Below, piece by piece: positions 42,117 through 53,926 of a DNA stretch of 64,000 bases. Under the pieces are notes generated by a model. It did not search any database. It worked only from the letters and a program-made list of their open reading frames with translations, and was not told where the DNA came from. Source of the stretch: an uncultured Planococcus sp. (GTDB taxonomy: Bacteria; Bacillota; Bacilli; Bacillales_A; Planococcaceae). Numbering within the stretch: the first letter of the stretch is position 1; each line of letters starts with the position of its first letter. The translations under genes and the position numbers were made by a program. The stretch spans positions 992,001 through 1,056,000 of the forward strand of contig CANLRI010000001.1 of NCBI GenBank assembly GCA_947493585.1. The letters run 5' to 3'.

Positions 42117-42145
42117 TTGACAGCGTTTTCAAAAACTGCTAAATT
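42117..42145 (+). promoter_or_regulatory. glpFK promoter
   Basis: TTGACA (42117-42122), 17 bases, TAAATT (42140-42145), followed by a leader of about 190 bases with a terminator before glpF. Confidence 0.8.
42118..42131 (+). promoter_or_regulatory. cre site (CcpA) over the glpFK promoter
   Basis: TGACAGCGTTTTCA matches the cre consensus TGWAANCGNTNWCA at 13 of 14 positions and overlaps the -35 box, so carbon catabolite repression of glycerol uptake by CcpA is expected. Confidence 0.8.
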
Positions 42146-42180
42146 GATTTTACAAGTTAAGGACCGTGCAGGAGAAAAGA

Positions 42181-42237
42181 GATCCGCATCGGACAAGGCC
42201 CAGCTTATTGGGCCTTCGTTCGTTGCGGATTTTTTCG
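42181..42237 (+). terminator. GlpP-controlled leader terminator of glpFK
   Basis: The outer arms GATCCGCA/TGCGGAT enclose a second stem AAGGCCCA/TGGGCCTT and end in TTTTTT, about 100 bases before glpF. A conditional terminator here is how GlpP controls glycerol genes in B. subtilis. Confidence 0.85.
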
Positions 42238-42340
42238 TGCCCGGTGTTTGATTATACATGGAGATTCTGGTTGAATCCGTGACTTGTCAATTGGCAGGTT
42301 TTGATGACAGCTGAAGATCTGAAAAAGGGGTGTAAGGAAA

Positions 42341-44696
<2,356 letters not shown>

Positions 44697-44739
44697 ACTT
44701 ACAAGTTAATCACATGAGAGATAAATGGCCGGAGACGAG

Positions 44740-44799
44740 GAGAGACCATGCCAGTACAGCAGATCCACATCTGCGGCTGTGTACAGGTCTCTCTTTTTA
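44740..44799 (+). terminator. GlpP-controlled leader terminator of glpD
   Basis: GAGAGACC pairs with GGTCTCTC over a loop that holds a second imperfect stem, followed by TTTTT, 35 bases before glpD. The layout repeats that of the glpF leader. Confidence 0.85.
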
Positions 44800-44833
44800 A
44801 TATGGAAAATATTGGAAAAGGAGTCGGTTAAGA

Positions 44834-46507
44834 ATGAAATTCTCAAGCTTAGAACGTACAGAAACTTATGGGAAAATGAAACAAGCACCACTCGATGTAT
44901 TAATCATCGGAGGCGGAATTACAGGAGCAGGGATCGCCCTTGATGCTGCAGCACGCGGCGTCCGCGCAGGTGTCGTAGAAATGCAGGATTTCGCAGCAGG
45001 CACTTCTAGCCGTTCAACGAAACTTGTTCACGGCGGTTTGCGTTACTTGAAACAATTTGAAGTGAAGATGGTCGCAGAAGTCGGCAAAGAACGCGAAATC
45101 GTTTATGAAAACGGTCCGCACGTCACGACACCTGAATGGATGATGCTGCCATTCCACAAAGGCGGCACATTCGGACCGCTCAGCACCAATGTTGGGCTTC
45201 GCGTCTACGATTACTTGGCAGGCGTGAAAAGAAGCGAACGCCGCCAAATGTTCTCCCGCGAAGAAGCACTTCGCCGCGAGCCGCTTGTGAAGCAAGACGG
45301 GTTAAAAGGCGCTGGCTATTATGTGGAGTATAAGACAGACGATGCACGATTGACGATGGAAGTCATGAAAAAGGCTGTCGAAAAAGGCACGCTGGCACTC
45401 AATTATGTAAAGGTCAAAGGGTTCCTCTACGACAACGGCAAAGTGGTCGGCGTAGTAGCAGAAGATCAGCTTGACGGCTCTATACACGAAATCTTCGCGA
45501 AAAGAATTGTTAACGCAGCAGGCCCATGGGTCGACACTTTGCGCGAAGAAGACAACTCGAAAAAAGGCAAGACTTTGCAGCTGACAAAAGGGATTCACTT
45601 GGTATTTGACCAGTCGCGCTTCCCGCTCAAGCAAGCAATCTATTTTGATATGCCTGACGGCCGCATGGCATTCGCCATACCGCGCCAAGGCAAAGTATAT
45701 GTCGGCACGACCGATACGGTGTACAAACAAGATATCGCCCATCCGACGATGACAACGGAAGACCGTGACTACGTGCTAGAAGCCGTTAATTTCATGTTCC
45801 CAGACGTGGCGATTACAGCTGCGGACATCGAATCGAGCTGGGCAGGATTGCGCCCGCTGATTCATGAGGAAGGCAAAGACCCGTCTGAGATTTCCCGGAA
45901 AGACGAAATCTTTGTATCGGATTCCGGATTGATTTCAATCGCGGGAGGCAAGCTTACTGGCTACCGTAAAATGGGCGAAAGCATCATGGACTTAGTCACT
46001 AAGCAACTTCAAGAGGAATACGGTACTTCTTTTAAGAAAGTATCGACTAAGAAAATGGAGCTGTCTGGCGGGGAAGTCGGCGGATCTAAAGGCTTCAAAG
46101 CATTCAAAGCCGATCGCTTGAAACGTGCGGCTGAATTTGGGCTTACGGAAGATGCCATGGAATTGCTCGTCAACCGCTACGGCGCGAACGTCGACCATGT
46201 GCTGCGCCACTATACGGACGGATTGGTTGATGCCGCGTCTCATAATCTCGATCCGCTTGTTTATGCGATGCTGCGCTATGGAATCGAATCAGAAGCGGTC
46301 TGCAAGCCAGTCGACTTCTTTATCCGCCGTACAGGCGCGCTGTATTTCGACATTCACTGGGTACATGCTCATAAAGAAGCTGCAACGGATTATATGGCAG
46401 GCGTATTCAATTGGACAAGCCAGCAGAAAGCACGCTATATGAATGAATTGGAAATCCTTCTTCATGAAGCGGTTATTCCGACAGCTAAATCCGATTTAAG
46501 TAAATAA
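44834..46507 (+). CDS. glpD: aerobic glycerol-3-phosphate dehydrogenase GlpD
   Basis: A 557-residue FAD enzyme that oxidises glycerol-3-phosphate to dihydroxyacetone phosphate and passes electrons to menaquinone at the membrane. It has VLIIGGGITGAGIALDAAARG at the N-terminus for FAD binding, STKLVHGGLRYL, and AGLRPL with the C-terminal cap domain of the family. AAAGGAG precedes ATG 44834. It closes the glpP-F-K-D block and ends with its own terminator. Confidence 0.95.
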   Translation: MKFSSLERTETYGKMKQAPLDVLIIGGGITGAGIALDAAARGVRAGVVEMQDFAAGTSSRSTKLVHGGLRYLKQFEVKMVAEVGKEREIVYENGPHVTTPEWMMLPFHKGGTFGPLSTNVGLRVYDYLAGVKRSERRQMFSREEALRREPLVKQDGLKGAGYYVEYKTDDARLTMEVMKKAVEKGTLALNYVKVKGFLYDNGKVVGVVAEDQLDGSIHEIFAKRIVNAAGPWVDTLREEDNSKKGKTLQLTKGIHLVFDQSRFPLKQAIYFDMPDGRMAFAIPRQGKVYVGTTDTVYKQDIAHPTMTTEDRDYVLEAVNFMFPDVAITAADIESSWAGLRPLIHEEGKDPSEISRKDEIFVSDSGLISIAGGKLTGYRKMGESIMDLVTKQLQEEYGTSFKKVSTKKMELSGGEVGGSKGFKAFKADRLKRAAEFGLTEDAMELLVNRYGANVDHVLRHYTDGLVDAASHNLDPLVYAMLRYGIESEAVCKPVDFFIRRTGALYFDIHWVHAHKEAATDYMAGVFNWTSQQKARYMNELEILLHEAVIPTAKSDLSK

Positions 46508-46522
46508 GTTCCACTATTTCCA

Positions 46523-46562
46523 TCAGTCTCTTATCATTCATTTGATAAGGGGCTGTTTTTTT
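46523..46562 (+). terminator. Rho-independent terminator of glpD
   Basis: CAGTC.CTTATCA pairs with TGATAAGGGGCTG around TTCATT, followed by seven T. The rest of the gap to 46771 is AT-rich with a TATAAT box at 46692. Confidence 0.75.
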
Positions 46563-46770
46563 GATTGCAATAATAAAAATTGCGTCTATAGTGCTAAAAG
46601 GGGAGTTTCAAAGGGTAGAGAATAATATCCATTTTTTATCTAAATTCGAAAAGAATTTTTACATTGTCTAGGCATTTGTTCGGAAAGGTCGTATAATTTC
46701 CGTAAACATATATTTGAATTATCAGAAAATATAGGGTGGAAAGACTATGGGGAATGTGAGGAGAATGACC

Positions 46771-48801
46771 ATGAGACAGACAACGACAGCATTGGCGGCT
46801 ATGACAATAGCCCTTTCTCTCATAAGCAGCGGCACAGGTGGGCAAGCACAAGCCGCAACGGAAAAACCAGCAGAACGCGTGATTGTTAAATTACGGGAAG
46901 ACGGCGTAATCGAAAACCCAGTAGCTGCACAGAAAGTCACGACAGCGGAAACAGCAGGCGGTCAAATCGTCACAGTTGATGTGCCGGAAGACAAGAACCT
47001 GGAGTCGTTCATCGCGGAGCTGTCTAAGCAAGGTGATATTGAATATGCTGAACCTGACCGGCGGGTGGAACTGGCGGCAATACCGAGCGATCCGTTTTAC
47101 GCAGGATATCAATACCATCATCAGCTGATCGGCTCCGAATCTGCCTGGGATAAAACGACCGGTAAAGCGGATGTGCTGGTAGCGGTCGTTGACGATGGCT
47201 TCGATTTGCTGCATCCCGATTTAAAAGGGCGCATCGTTTCACCATACAGCGTGATCACCGGGAAATCCGGCGATGTCAGTGTAGAAGTCCATGGCACCCA
47301 TGTTGCAGGGCTGATCGCCGGCAATATGGACAATGAATTGTTCGGTGTCGGTGTGGCACCGTCGACGAGCATCATGCCGATTGATGTGTTCGAGGGAGAA
47401 GATGGTTTTATCTCTGATGTGGCCGCCGGCGTTTACTACGCTGTAGATGGCGGGGCAGATATCATTAATATGAGTTTGGTTGCGTATGCTGATACCAAGG
47501 TCTTAAGAGAGGCTGTAGAATATGCCCATTCCAAAAATGTTTTGGTAGTGGCGGCGGCCGGCAATGACAATATCAATTCCCCTTATTATCCGGCTGCTTA
47601 TCCAGACGTGGTGTCGGTTGCTTCAACCGATGCTGCAGACAAACGCTCCGATTTTTCGAACTTCGGCAAAACGATTGACATCGCGGCACCGGGTACTGGC
47701 GTATTTTCTATTTTCCCAGACAAGTCATTTGGCGGACTGGATGGAACTTCCATGGCCACGCCAATTGTTTCGGGAGCGGCCGCTTTATTGAAAGCGAATG
47801 AGCCGAAACTAAGCAATAGCGATATCGCCGGGCGTTTGATGCTGACGGCAAAAGACCTTGGCACTGTTGGGAAAGATGTCTACTACGGGCACGGCCGCTT
47901 GAATATTGACCGTGCATTGACTCTGGATGCCAGCCATTGGTCGAATCGCTTATCCGGTGCAACACGCTATGAAACAGCGGTCGCCATCTCTAAAGCAGGC
48001 TGGAGTTCGGCTTCGACAGTCGTCATCGCAACGGGCAATGATTTTCCGGACGCATTAGCGGGCGGGCCGCTTGCCTATCAGGAAAATGCTCCCATCCTAT
48101 TGACAAAAGGCGATAGCCTTCACCCGGCGGCGGCTGCTGAAATCCGTCGTTTGAAGCCTGATAATGCCATTCTCCTCGGCAGCAGTGGGGCATTATCAGC
48201 GACGGTTGCAAAGCAAGTACAGCAACTAGTGAACAATGTAGAACGAATCGGCGGCAAAACGCGCTACGAGACGGCAGCCATGATCGCAGACGATATTGAA
48301 AGTGACCGGGCAGTCGTCTCCAACGGCCAAAATTTTCCCGATGTTCTTTCCGTTTCGCCATACGCAGCGAAAAACGGCATTCCGATTTTGCTGACGCGGA
48401 CAGCCAACCTGCCTGCAGAAACTAAAACAGCTTTGACCGGTAAGAAAACAACGATCGTCACAGGTGGCACAGGGGCTGTCAGCAATGAAGTCATGGGGCA
48501 ATTACCTGGAGCGACACGCTACGGAGGGGCTAACCGCTTCGAGACCGGTAAATTGATCAACCAAAATTTGCTGATGGGGAAACAGAAAGCCTTTATCGCG
48601 ACCGGCACGAATTTTCCTGATGCTTTAGCTGGATCGGTTCTCGCAGCTAAAAAAGACGCGCCAATTTTATTGACTGCCACGAACACGATCCCATCTCCAA
48701 CAAAAAGCTTGTTGTCATCTTATCCGGCCTATACGATTTTCGGCAGTAAAGGCGCTGTCACGCCAGAGGTGAAATTTGAAGTCGACTTGCAATTAAAATA
48801 G
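46771..48801 (+). CDS. secreted subtilisin-like (S8) protease with three CWB2 repeats
   Basis: A 676-residue exported protein. A signal peptide ends near GGQAQA. An inhibitor-like propeptide (RVIVKLRE to IEYAEPDRRVELA) precedes the S8 domain with catalytic D141 (VAVVDDGFD), H174 (HGTHVAGLIAG) and S327 (GTSMATP). From residue 393 three cell-wall-binding type 2 repeats follow, each with a TRYETA-like start, a G-x-N/D-FPDAL core and an APILLT end. These repeats attach proteins non-covalently to the wall, so this is a wall-bound protease. ATG 46771 has AGGAG at 7 bases; ATG 46747 is also possible and would add eight residues. Confidence 0.92.
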   Translation: MRQTTTALAAMTIALSLISSGTGGQAQAATEKPAERVIVKLREDGVIENPVAAQKVTTAETAGGQIVTVDVPEDKNLESFIAELSKQGDIEYAEPDRRVELAAIPSDPFYAGYQYHHQLIGSESAWDKTTGKADVLVAVVDDGFDLLHPDLKGRIVSPYSVITGKSGDVSVEVHGTHVAGLIAGNMDNELFGVGVAPSTSIMPIDVFEGEDGFISDVAAGVYYAVDGGADIINMSLVAYADTKVLREAVEYAHSKNVLVVAAAGNDNINSPYYPAAYPDVVSVASTDAADKRSDFSNFGKTIDIAAPGTGVFSIFPDKSFGGLDGTSMATPIVSGAAALLKANEPKLSNSDIAGRLMLTAKDLGTVGKDVYYGHGRLNIDRALTLDASHWSNRLSGATRYETAVAISKAGWSSASTVVIATGNDFPDALAGGPLAYQENAPILLTKGDSLHPAAAAEIRRLKPDNAILLGSSGALSATVAKQVQQLVNNVERIGGKTRYETAAMIADDIESDRAVVSNGQNFPDVLSVSPYAAKNGIPILLTRTANLPAETKTALTGKKTTIVTGGTGAVSNEVMGQLPGATRYGGANRFETGKLINQNLLMGKQKAFIATGTNFPDALAGSVLAAKKDAPILLTATNTIPSPTKSLLSSYPAYTIFGSKGAVTPEVKFEVDLQLK

Positions 48802-48933
48802 CGGCATTTCGCCCTTGAATAAAGCTTTCCTCCAAAAATATTTACTTCGTTTACATATCTTTAAGGATTTCAGGGTAAAGGGAGTTATCAGGCGGCACCA
48901 GCCGCAGCAGCTACTGTATTGGAGGATGAAAAG

Positions 48934-49467
48934 ATGAGAAAGATGAACCGCGGAATGATCACCTCTCTCGGGGCGATCGGCATTGCACAAGGATTGAAAA
49001 TCGTTACACATAAAGTGGTGGCAGGCAAATGGGATTGGCAGCAAGCCTTTACAACAGGCGGCATGCCAAGCTCCCACTCAGCAGGTGTATCGGCACTCGC
49101 TGCATATGTTGCTTCTAACAAAGGCGCGCGCCACACAGAAACGGCACTCGCAGTCGTATTCGGTGTCATCGTTATGTACGACGCACAAGGCATACGCCGC
49201 CATACAGGCGAGATTGCGCGTTTGGTCAATGACCTCGAGGACAGCTTCACGAAAATTTCCGGAGAGTTCCCGAGCTTTGAATTTGTAGAGCGCGATAAAG
49301 AATTAAAGGAATTGCTCGGCCATCAGCCGATCGAAGTATTCGCAGGAGCTGCGTTCGGTACATTACTTGGAATCGTTGCCGCGAAAATCGAGAACCGTGA
49401 ACGTGATTTAGAGCAACAAAAATTGCAGCCATACAACGGGCGCATGACCCGTGCAGATTACAGATAA
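48934..49467 (+). CDS. divergent PAP2 family (DUF212) protein
   Basis: A 177-residue membrane protein of the DUF212/divergent PAP2 family. GGMPSSHSAGVSALAAYVA is the phosphatase-like motif and VMYDAQGIRRHTGEIA is the second conserved block; the last helix is followed by a charged tail. The family is related to acid phosphatases acting on lipid phosphates, but activity is unproven. ATG 48934 follows GGAGG; TTG 48919 is upstream in frame. Confidence 0.87.
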   Translation: MRKMNRGMITSLGAIGIAQGLKIVTHKVVAGKWDWQQAFTTGGMPSSHSAGVSALAAYVASNKGARHTETALAVVFGVIVMYDAQGIRRHTGEIARLVNDLEDSFTKISGEFPSFEFVERDKELKELLGHQPIEVFAGAAFGTLLGIVAAKIENRERDLEQQKLQPYNGRMTRADYR

Positions 49468-49499
49468 GAAAAAACCGCTATCACAGCGGTTTTTTTTTT
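49468..49499 (+). terminator. Rho-independent terminator
   Basis: AAAAAACCGCT pairs with AGCGGTTTTTT around ATCAC. Confidence 0.9.
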
Positions 49500-49621
49500 G
49501 CGCAAAATCGAATGTAAAGTTTGTTAAGTGTTGGTGAAGACTGCCGAAAATGGGGTTACGGAAATAGAAAAATCGGTTAGCCTATAAGTGAAAGCAGACC
49601 CATTCGAAGGAGGAAGATCGT

Positions 49622-49990
49622 TTGAAGATTTCTGCTCTTAACATTTCACTATCAGCACTCGCTTTTGGGATGGTATTCATGGCACATTTCGAACCGGTAA
49701 CGTTTGCAAGCGAGAATTCAGTGGGCGGCAAAAAGTATGAACCGGGCCGTGAAGTGATTGAACGTCTGGGCCCTCAAGACGATGTAAAACAAGAATTGGA
49801 ACAACTCGAACGCCATGTAAACAGCAAAGAAACCTTAACCATTGAAGAGTATCAAGAGATTCAAGGACAGTTGGATGACCTGCTACAGCGCGCAAATAAT
49901 CATGCGAAAGCAAGCGAGGAAGTGGACACACAGTTATTTGGCGATGTCCTGCAACTGCAGGAAACGCTTACCGGAATTGACGTTCCCTGA
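49622..49990 (+). CDS. small secreted helical protein, unknown
   Basis: A 122-residue protein with a signal peptide (cleavage probably after TFA, about residue 29) and a mature acidic, coiled-coil-like domain rich in Glu and Gln. TTG 49622 follows GGAGGAAG. No cysteine or enzyme motif is visible. Its own terminator follows. Function unknown. Confidence 0.7.
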   Translation: MKISALNISLSALAFGMVFMAHFEPVTFASENSVGGKKYEPGREVIERLGPQDDVKQELEQLERHVNSKETLTIEEYQEIQGQLDDLLQRANNHAKASEEVDTQLFGDVLQLQETLTGIDVP

Positions 49991-50022
49991 CTTGCCCACA
50001 ATTGCTATAGAAATGAATGCAC

Positions 50023-50050
50023 AAAGCGATGCTGATGCATTGCTTTTTTT
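50023..50050 (+). terminator. Rho-independent terminator
   Basis: AGCGATGC pairs with GCATTGCT (one G-U) around TGAT, followed by seven T. The remaining 300 bases to 50352 are AT-rich; a TATAAT at about 50301 may be the promoter box of the next gene, and nothing else is seen. Confidence 0.8.
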
Positions 50051-50351
50051 GTGGTCGTGCTGGGCAGCAGCTGGCAATTGACAAGTTCTAATCTCCTATA
50101 CTGTTATGTTAAAAGCATTTCCCAAAAGAACGAGAGGAACATTTCAGCTATTTTTTGACGAAGTCGTAATAAACAACACTTTAAGCAGTTTTATTGTATA
50201 TAAAGAACTAATTAACGTGTTCTGAATTTTGAAATTTATTACCAAATAAGGACAAAATATTACAAAGGCAACCTAAGGTGGAGGTTTGGCGTTCTAAGGT
50301 TTATAATGAAGAAAATTCGGGGATGAATTATGTCCGGCAGGAGGTACAGCT

Positions 50352-51803
50352 ATGAAATGCACAAAGTGTGGCACGATGAATGATGAGTCTGCAAAGTTCT
50401 GCGATAATTGCGGAGCTCCGCTTGCCACAAGGAAGCAACGCAAGCCGAAGCGCAACAAGTTTATGTATGCGCTTGTGTTGTTGGCGATGTTATTGGGGCT
50501 TGGATTTGGACTAGGGCAATTGCTGGGTGAGGAAGAACCGGAAGTGGCATTGCCGCAAGAAGATACCGAAGCGTCGGAGGAAGTGCCTGAAGAAATACCT
50601 GAGGAAGAACCGGTGGAAGAAGAACCGGCGGAAGAACCAGTAGAAGAAGAAATGCCGGTTGAAGAGCCGGAAACACAAGTATCTTCTGAAGAACCGGTAG
50701 AGGGTACGGTAACGAAAGCAGAAAATATCACGCACCCTTCTGACCAAGAAGAAAAAGTCGAGCCGAAGAAAAAAGACAAGACAGCTGTGATCAAAGATGC
50801 ACAATCGCGTGTTTACACCATTTTAACTGAAGGCGGGCAAGGTTCTGGGTTCTTGTTTACGAATACAGGAATGGTCGTGACGAACGCGCACGTTGTGTCA
50901 GGGTACACGGATGTTATCGTACGCAATATCAATGGCCAGGACCATGAGGGAACTGTTGTCGGGATTTCAGCTGAATCCGACATTGCCTTGATCCAAGTGA
51001 ATGATTTAACTGGTATTGAGCCTTTAGAAGTTGAAATGGCAGCAACGGATGTCGGCGCAGAAGTCATCGCGCTTGGCAGTCCGTCCGGTTTTGAAAATAC
51101 CGCGTCTATGGGGTATTTGACTGGCATCGACCGTGATTTCTATCAAGAATTCACGTACGAAAATATTTACCAGATCGATGCAGCTCTTGCGCCAGGATCA
51201 AGCGGCGGTCCGCTGCTTGACGCAGCAACAGGGAAAGTCATCGGCATCAACTCACTGCTATTCCCTGAGGGGGATTCAATCGGCTTCTCCATTCCGCTTT
51301 ATTCAATGTACGACCAATTGGATGCATGGGCGAAAAACCCGATGAGCCGTGAAGCAGTCGCCAAGATTTTCCCGGTCTACGATGACTTCGACAGCAGCTA
51401 CGAAGACGAAGATTACGAATTCGACTACAGCACGACCCATGAATTCACCGAAGAATCGTTGACGGAATTTGTCGTGAGCTATCAGGAGTTTTACGAACTG
51501 GCCTTGCAGGAAGAAGATTTCTACTACGTCCAGAACTTGCTCGTCTATCAAAGCGATATTTACAACAGCATGATCGAATACATCGACCAGATCGCCGGTA
51601 AAAACATGGAGCATATCTTCAACAAGCTTGATATTACCAATATTGAGGTCAAGGAAGACCATGCCCTTGTCTATACAGAAGAAGCATTTGAATTTAAAGA
51701 TGCAGAAGGCAATTGGTCGTTGCAGGAACGCACGAAAGTTTATACCATCGTCATGGACGATTACGGATTCTTCTATATTTCCGATATCGTCAATGTAGAA
51801 TAG
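50352..51803 (+). CDS. membrane HtrA/DegP-like serine protease with N-terminal zinc ribbon
   Basis: A 483-residue protein. It starts with a zinc ribbon (CTKCGTMNDESAKFCDNCG, cysteines 3, 6, 17 and 20), then a basic stretch, one membrane helix (about 37-57) and a long Glu/Pro-rich spacer of EEP-type repeats (about 60-120). The trypsin-like domain has H180 (TNAHVV), D210 (SDIALIQV) and S284 (GSSGGPLL). No PDZ domain follows; instead a C-terminal domain of about 140 residues resembles SnoaL/NTF2-like folds and may bind substrate. The zinc ribbon lies in the cytoplasm and the protease outside. AGGAGG precedes the ATG. Confidence 0.87.
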   Translation: MKCTKCGTMNDESAKFCDNCGAPLATRKQRKPKRNKFMYALVLLAMLLGLGFGLGQLLGEEEPEVALPQEDTEASEEVPEEIPEEEPVEEEPAEEPVEEEMPVEEPETQVSSEEPVEGTVTKAENITHPSDQEEKVEPKKKDKTAVIKDAQSRVYTILTEGGQGSGFLFTNTGMVVTNAHVVSGYTDVIVRNINGQDHEGTVVGISAESDIALIQVNDLTGIEPLEVEMAATDVGAEVIALGSPSGFENTASMGYLTGIDRDFYQEFTYENIYQIDAALAPGSSGGPLLDAATGKVIGINSLLFPEGDSIGFSIPLYSMYDQLDAWAKNPMSREAVAKIFPVYDDFDSSYEDEDYEFDYSTTHEFTEESLTEFVVSYQEFYELALQEEDFYYVQNLLVYQSDIYNSMIEYIDQIAGKNMEHIFNKLDITNIEVKEDHALVYTEEAFEFKDAEGNWSLQERTKVYTIVMDDYGFFYISDIVNVE

Positions 51804-51805
51804 TG

Positions 51806-51836
51806 AAAAGCCCTGAATGGGAATTCAGGGCTTTTC
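51806..51836 (+). terminator. Rho-independent terminator of the protease gene
   Basis: AAAAGCCCTGAAT pairs with ATTCAGGGCTTTT around GGGA. Confidence 0.9.
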
Positions 51837-51846
51837 TATTACATGC

Positions 51847-51890
51847 AAAAAGACCGCGGCCTCCTTTTGGGAGGCTGCGGTCTTTCGTTT
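51847..51890 (-). terminator. Rho-independent terminator of the sortase operon
   Basis: AAAGACCGC.GCCTCC pairs with GGAGGC.GCGGTCTTT around TTTTG; on the minus strand it is followed by TTTTT and lies four bases after the sortase stop. Confidence 0.9.
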
Positions 51891-51893
51891 AGT

Positions 51894-52586
51894 TTAGCTG
51901 CTTGAGACAAGATCTGCTACAAGAATATAGCGCTCAGGCGCATAACCGACGAAATCGAAAGGATAACACGTGGAGACGGTCAAAGTGGCCCGTGGTTTCG
52001 GGACGATGACGGTGCGGTCGTCTTCATCGACGATACGCACTTGGCGTACGCGATAAGTAAACGTGCCATCAGCGGTATTAACGATAAACTCATCGCCTTT
52101 GCCAACTTTTCCAAGATCCCGGAATACCGTATCGCGATGCCCTGACAAAACGGAATTATCATCTTGCCCAGGCAACACGCTGCCAGCGAAATGGCCTACA
52201 CCTTGCTCCAACTCGTCTTCATCAGTGCCGTGTATAATTGGCAAGCTTGCGCCTAGTTTCGGAATGATCAGTTCGCCCATCAAGTCCCCGATTTGTGGAT
52301 CTGACGGGTAGTGAATGTCTTTCGGAAGCTGGGCTATTTCTTGTGTCACTTCTTGTTCTTCAGCTGGTGCTTGAATGGATTCGGTAGTTTCGGTTTCCGT
52401 TAAAGACAGTTTGGCGTCAGTCGTTTGCAACTTGGTTGCAAAATCCTCAGCAGCGGCAGAATCTGCTTTGTATAGAAGATAGCCTTTTGCGAACGTTGCT
52501 GCCTGCGTGCCGCTGAACCATAGACCAAAAAGAATCATTCCGGTAGCCGCAATAGCCATCAACCAGGAAATTCGCTTTTTGTTCAT
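51894..52586 (-). CDS. class D sortase
   Basis: A 230-residue membrane transpeptidase that cuts a C-terminal sorting signal and attaches the protein to the wall. One N-terminal membrane helix is followed by the sortase barrel: GELIIPKLGASLPIIHGT, the catalytic H150 in SGHRDT and C207 in TLTVSTCYP, and an arginine near the C-terminus (R219 in PERYIL). It overlaps its upstream neighbour by four bases. That neighbour has an LPKTAG motif, so it is the obvious substrate. Confidence 0.92.
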   Translation of the reverse strand: MNKKRISWLMAIAATGMILFGLWFSGTQAATFAKGYLLYKADSAAAEDFATKLQTTDAKLSLTETETTESIQAPAEEQEVTQEIAQLPKDIHYPSDPQIGDLMGELIIPKLGASLPIIHGTDEDELEQGVGHFAGSVLPGQDDNSVLSGHRDTVFRDLGKVGKGDEFIVNTADGTFTYRVRQVRIVDEDDRTVIVPKPRATLTVSTCYPFDFVGYAPERYILVADLVSSS

Positions 52587-53761
52587 GATGTGGGTTTCAC
52601 CCGTGTGCGTCTGAACAATAAAGCGCCGAATGCGATAAAGCCTAGCCCGATTGCTGTATTTTGCACAAAACTACCGGCGGTTTTTGGAAGCTTTCCGCCT
52701 TTGACGGTTTGGTTGGTGTTATCAGTTGGTTTTGTAGGCGGCGGTGTAACCGTCGGTGTGCTGCTTTCCAATTCTTTTCCGGTGTCGACGATGAGGTCTG
52801 ATCCGAACATATCAGCGGTCAACAGGATATTTGCCAGAAAGTCGCCTTGTAAATTGTACAGCTCGATCAACAGATCATAGCCGTCCGTCGACTCAAGGGA
52901 AATGAGAGATTGGACGCTCATCTCTTTTTTCTCATCGCCTTTGACGAAATAGTACTTGGCTTCCATTTCGAAGATTTCCATGAATTCGTCGTAGATTGAC
53001 AGGAGTTCCGCGATTTGTTCGGCGGATAATTCGGTCACCGTGGAGAATTCCTCGATCGCCATCATGCGCTCGCTGAGTTCCATCAACCGTTCTTCAAATT
53101 CCGGATTCGTGTAATCAAGCGTTTCAAAATGCTGAGCGAGGCGCTCAAGTTCCTGTTCAGTCAAGCCGAATTCAGCGAATACGTCCTCCAAATCCATGTC
53201 AAACAGCCAGTCTTCCTGATAGAACATGATGGAGCTCTCCAAGTCCTCGATGAATTCATAATTGGCGATTGAATCATCGAATAAGTTAAGGAATTCCTCC
53301 AGTTCTTCTTTGGAAGCAAAGCCGAAATCCTCAAGCAATAAAGCTAAGTTCGCTTCGGTGATCGGTGTCCAATCTTCTTGATAGGTCAAATAGAAGTCTA
53401 CCGATTCTTCCAGTTCTTCCATGAAAATAATGAAGTCCCCGTCCAATACATCTACACCTGCATCGAGATCGCCGAACTCTTCCAGCAGGCTGTTCAATTC
53501 AACGCGTGTCAGCTCGTATGTATCCAGAACTTGTGCAATGCCGTCTTCCGTTAGCGGTGTACCGAGATCGGTGGAAGAATAAAAATCATCCAGCGTCCAG
53601 CCTTTGCTGTCCAAATAATCGATGTAATCCGCTTTTTCCCAGCCGATTTCTGTCAATAAGCGGTTAAAGCCGCGGTCATCCTCTGAAATGGCGAACGCCG
53701 GAACTGTTCCAATCGCAAGAGCCAGTAAGAGGGAAGTAATAAGTGTTAACGCACCTTTCAT
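52583..53761 (-). CDS. processed acidic surface protein with LPKTAG sorting signal
   Basis: A 392-residue exported, strongly acidic protein. Signal peptide ends near PAFA. The mature part is a series of helical repeats of about 75-80 residues with pattern LxxLLxxFGxxxEEL and ExLxxSIxFYxxDW. A TP-rich linker leads to the sorting signal LPKTAG, a hydrophobic helix and a basic tail (RRTRVKPTS). It matches the family called processed acidic surface protein, found beside class D sortases. It is the first gene of the operon and overlaps the sortase gene. The function of the mature protein is unknown. Confidence 0.9.
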   Translation of the reverse strand: MKGALTLITSLLLALAIGTVPAFAISEDDRGFNRLLTEIGWEKADYIDYLDSKGWTLDDFYSSTDLGTPLTEDGIAQVLDTYELTRVELNSLLEEFGDLDAGVDVLDGDFIIFMEELEESVDFYLTYQEDWTPITEANLALLLEDFGFASKEELEEFLNLFDDSIANYEFIEDLESSIMFYQEDWLFDMDLEDVFAEFGLTEQELERLAQHFETLDYTNPEFEERLMELSERMMAIEEFSTVTELSAEQIAELLSIYDEFMEIFEMEAKYYFVKGDEKKEMSVQSLISLESTDGYDLLIELYNLQGDFLANILLTADMFGSDLIVDTGKELESSTPTVTPPPTKPTDNTNQTVKGGKLPKTAGSFVQNTAIGLGFIAFGALLFRRTRVKPTS

Positions 53762-53926
53762 TTGAATCCTCCTATATGTGAAATAAATGGAATATCTAGA
53801 ATAGTATAGTCTTGAATCATGACTTTTAGAATAGGTCTATTAGATTATAACTTGCTTTTCCTTTCATGTAACTGCTGTTTTTTTAAAGATAAAATAATAA
53901 ATTGTTCGAATTGTCTTGCTTTTTAA

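Noticed and set aside
42181..42237. Glycerol leader hairpin considered as a riboswitch
   Set aside because: It fits a GlpP-type conditional terminator; no aptamer-like conserved core is visible and glpP is adjacent.
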